The notes beneath the pieces are model-generated. The model was given only the letters and a program-made list of their open reading frames with translations, had not been told where the DNA came from and searched no databases. Shown here one piece after another: positions 62,482 through 64,000 of a stretch of DNA of 64,000 nucleotides; position 1 is the stretch's first letter; each line of letters opens with the position of its first letter. A program made the translations under genes and the position numbers. Origin of the DNA: Persephonella atlantica (GTDB lineage Bacteria > Aquificota > Aquificia > Aquificales > Hydrogenothermaceae); the NCBI RefSeq assembly GCF_016617615.1, contig NZ_JAACYA010000002.1:62001-126000 (forward strand), read 5' to 3'.

Positions 62482-64000
62482 TAATCTTCTAATGTAGAGA
62501 TATCCCCTAATGGAAGACCCAGTTCTCTTGCTTTCAAAACTCTTCTCATAATCTTTCCAGACCTTGTTTTTGGTAGCTTTTCAACAAACTCTATCTCATC
62601 AGGAACGGCCAACGAACCAAGCTCGTGTCTGACGTGCATTTTCAGGTCTTTTATAAGTGTTTCATTAGGTTCATGTCCCTGCTTTAGAATGATAAATGCC
62701 TTAATAGATTCGCCCTTTACATCATGAGGTTTACCTATAACCGCAGCTTCAGCGACAGCAGGGTGGGACACAAGGGCACTTTCAACCTCAGCTGTTCCTA
62801 TTCTGTGTCCTGACACATTAATAACATCATCTGCCCTACCTAAAATCATTATGTAACCGTCTTCATCTTTTGTGGCTAAATCTCCAGCAAAGTAATAGTG
62901 GTCTATCTCTGTCCAGTACTTCTCAAATCTTTCAGGTTCTCCCCAGCATGTTCTCAGTGCTGAAGGCCATGGCTGTTTTATAATCAGGTATCCAACTTTG
63001 TTGGTTTCTTCTGAATATCCTTCCCTATCCACAACGTCTGCCTCAACTCCCCAGAAAGGTTTGCCGGCTTTTCCCGGTTTTTGCGGATATGCTGGAACAG
63101 TTGTTATCATATGTCCACCTGTTTCTGTCTGCCACCATGTATCTACTATAGAGCACTGTTTTTTACCAATTACTTCGTAATACCATATCCATGCTTCTGG
63201 ATTTATTGGTTCACCAACAGAGCCAAGGATTCTTAGAGAAGACAGGTCATACTTGTTAGGCCATTCTTCTCCATACTTCATAAACAGTCTGATAGCTGTT
63301 GGGGCTGTGTAGAATATGTTTACCCTGTATTTTTCTACTATAGACCACCATCTTCCCGGATCTGGATAGTCTGGAGCTCCCTCTGCAATAACAGATGTTA
63401 CTCCAACAGATAGGGGTCCATATACCATGTAGCTGTGCCCTGTAATCCATCCCGGGTCTGCTGTACACCAGTATATGTCGTCTTCATGGATGTCAAACAC
63501 ATACTTTGTTGTTACGTGGGTGTAGAGATTGTAACCTCCAACTGTATGAAGAACACCTTTAGGCTTTCCTGTTGAACCTGAGGTGTAGAGTATAAATAAT
63601 GGGTCTTCTGCATCCATAACTTCCGGTTCACATTCTGAAGACTGGTCTTTAATCAGTTCATAAAAATCTATCTCCCTTTCTTCCAGTTCAAATTCATCCC
63701 CTTCTCTCTGCAGAACGATGATATTTTCAACAAACTCTAAACCATCAACAGCCTCATCAACGACAGACTTCAGATCTATCTTTTTACCCCTTCTCTTTGT
63801 CCATGTTGATGTAACCACTACCCGTGCTTTTGCATCCTCTATTCTCATCCTGAGAGCATTTGCACTGAAACCTGCATAAACAACAGAGTGAACAGCTCCT
63901 ATCCTTGCACAGGCCAGCATTGTTGCAAGCTGTTCAATAACAAGGGGCATGTATATAACCACTCTATCCCCTTTCCTTACACCTAAAGACTTTAGACCAT
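62481..64000 (-). CDS. acs: Acetyl-CoA synthetase (partial, N-terminus off window)
   Basis: The frame stays open to base 64000 and reads [18 protein letters not shown] at that edge, so the visible part is about 506 residues of a roughly 640-residue enzyme. Adenylate-forming motifs [19 protein letters not shown] and WWQTETGG, hinge [17 protein letters not shown], and the C-terminal [11 protein letters not shown] with the acetylation-regulated Lys. Activates acetate to acetyl-CoA. First visible gene of the acetate module. Confidence 0.97.
   Translation of the reverse strand, partial: GLKSLGVRKGDRVVIYMPLVIEQLATMLACARIGAVHSVVYAGFSANALRMRIEDAKARVVVTSTWTKRRGKKIDLKSVVDEAVDGLEFVENIIVLQREGDEFELEEREIDFYELIKDQSSECEPEVMDAEDPLFILYTSGSTGKPKGVLHTVGGYNLYTHVTTKYVFDIHEDDIYWCTADPGWITGHSYMVYGPLSVGVTSVIAEGAPDYPDPGRWWSIVEKYRVNIFYTAPTAIRLFMKYGEEWPNKYDLSSLRILGSVGEPINPEAWIWYYEVIGKKQCSIVDTWWQTETGGHMITTVPAYPQKPGKAGKPFWGVEADVVDREGYSEETNKVGYLIIKQPWPSALRTCWGEPERFEKYWTEIDHYYFAGDLATKDEDGYIMILGRADDVINVSGHRIGTAEVESALVSHPAVAEAAVIGKPHDVKGESIKAFIILKQGHEPNETLIKDLKMHVRHELGSLAVPDEIEFVEKLPKTRSGKIMRRVLKARELGLPLGDISTLED

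Overview
The window reads as chromosomal DNA of a thermophilic, AT-rich, Gram-negative chemolithotroph. It is most likely from the Aquificales, family Hydrogenothermaceae (Persephonella or Sulfurihydrogenibium type). This is inferred from protein style (Lys/Glu/Ile-rich, compact), strong AGGAGG ribosome sites, short spacers, and the gene set: PurT, fused HisIE, B12-dependent MetH, class Ib SpeD, LolCD, GmhA and multiheme-free c-type cytochromes. No 16S or marker gene is present, so genus is not proven. Both ends cut a gene: clpC on the left (its C-terminal part is missing) and acs on the right (its N-terminal part is missing).

Layout. 0-6 kb: a leftward block with a fused DUF1538 transporter, a PII-like protein, a CBS pair protein, LolC/E, LolD and clpC. 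6-18.6 kb: purine (purT, purH), aspartate (asd), isoprenoid (dxs) and histidine (hisIE) genes, three tandem exported ankyrin proteins, a bifunctional nuclease family protein, an arsenate reductase and Bcp. 18.6-21.7 kb: an accessory patch with a leader, a 21-repeat CRISPR array without cas genes in the window, a 99-residue unknown protein and a tyrosine recombinase that has lost most catalytic residues. 21.7-35.5 kb: an exported VCBS-type protein, aat, a Cys-rich lipoprotein, metH, speD with an upstream overlapping ORF, a PPOX-fold protein, a heme lipoprotein, a phosphoribosyltransferase, a HerA-type ATPase, an MFS transporter, a TPR protein, gmhA and tRNA-Ser(UGA). 35.6-38 kb: a second accessory patch with degenerate repeats around an ImmA/IrrE protein and a possible PIN-like partner. 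38-56.7 kb: housekeeping genes (dapF-like, lipB, csp, lemA, rluB-like, mutS, nth, nadE, proA, panB, tsaC-like), a second speD homologue and a candidate small RNA at about 45.27-45.38 kb. 56.7-64 kb: an amino-acid permease, then the leftward acetate module acs - DUF485 - actP - DUF294/CBS/cNMP regulator - DnaQ-type exonuclease.

How the genes work together. MetH makes methionine, the precursor of the S-adenosylmethionine that SpeD decarboxylates for polyamines; two SpeD homologues are present. The acs/actP block takes up and activates acetate, with the nucleotidyltransferase and exonuclease genes that commonly follow it. DUF1538 plus the PII-like protein looks like a membrane transporter with its own regulator.

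The most interesting unexplained items are: (i) a promoter-to-terminator small RNA with two CCTCCT motifs beside mutS; (ii) a 29-residue ORF with a strong ribosome site overlapping the speD start; (iii) a DapF homologue with both catalytic cysteines replaced by serine; (iv) the catalytically degraded recombinase beside an orphan CRISPR array; (v) the ImmA/PIN-like pair inside repeats; (vi) a structured leader ahead of the cold-shock gene. No complete new defence system is evident; the accessory patches are small.
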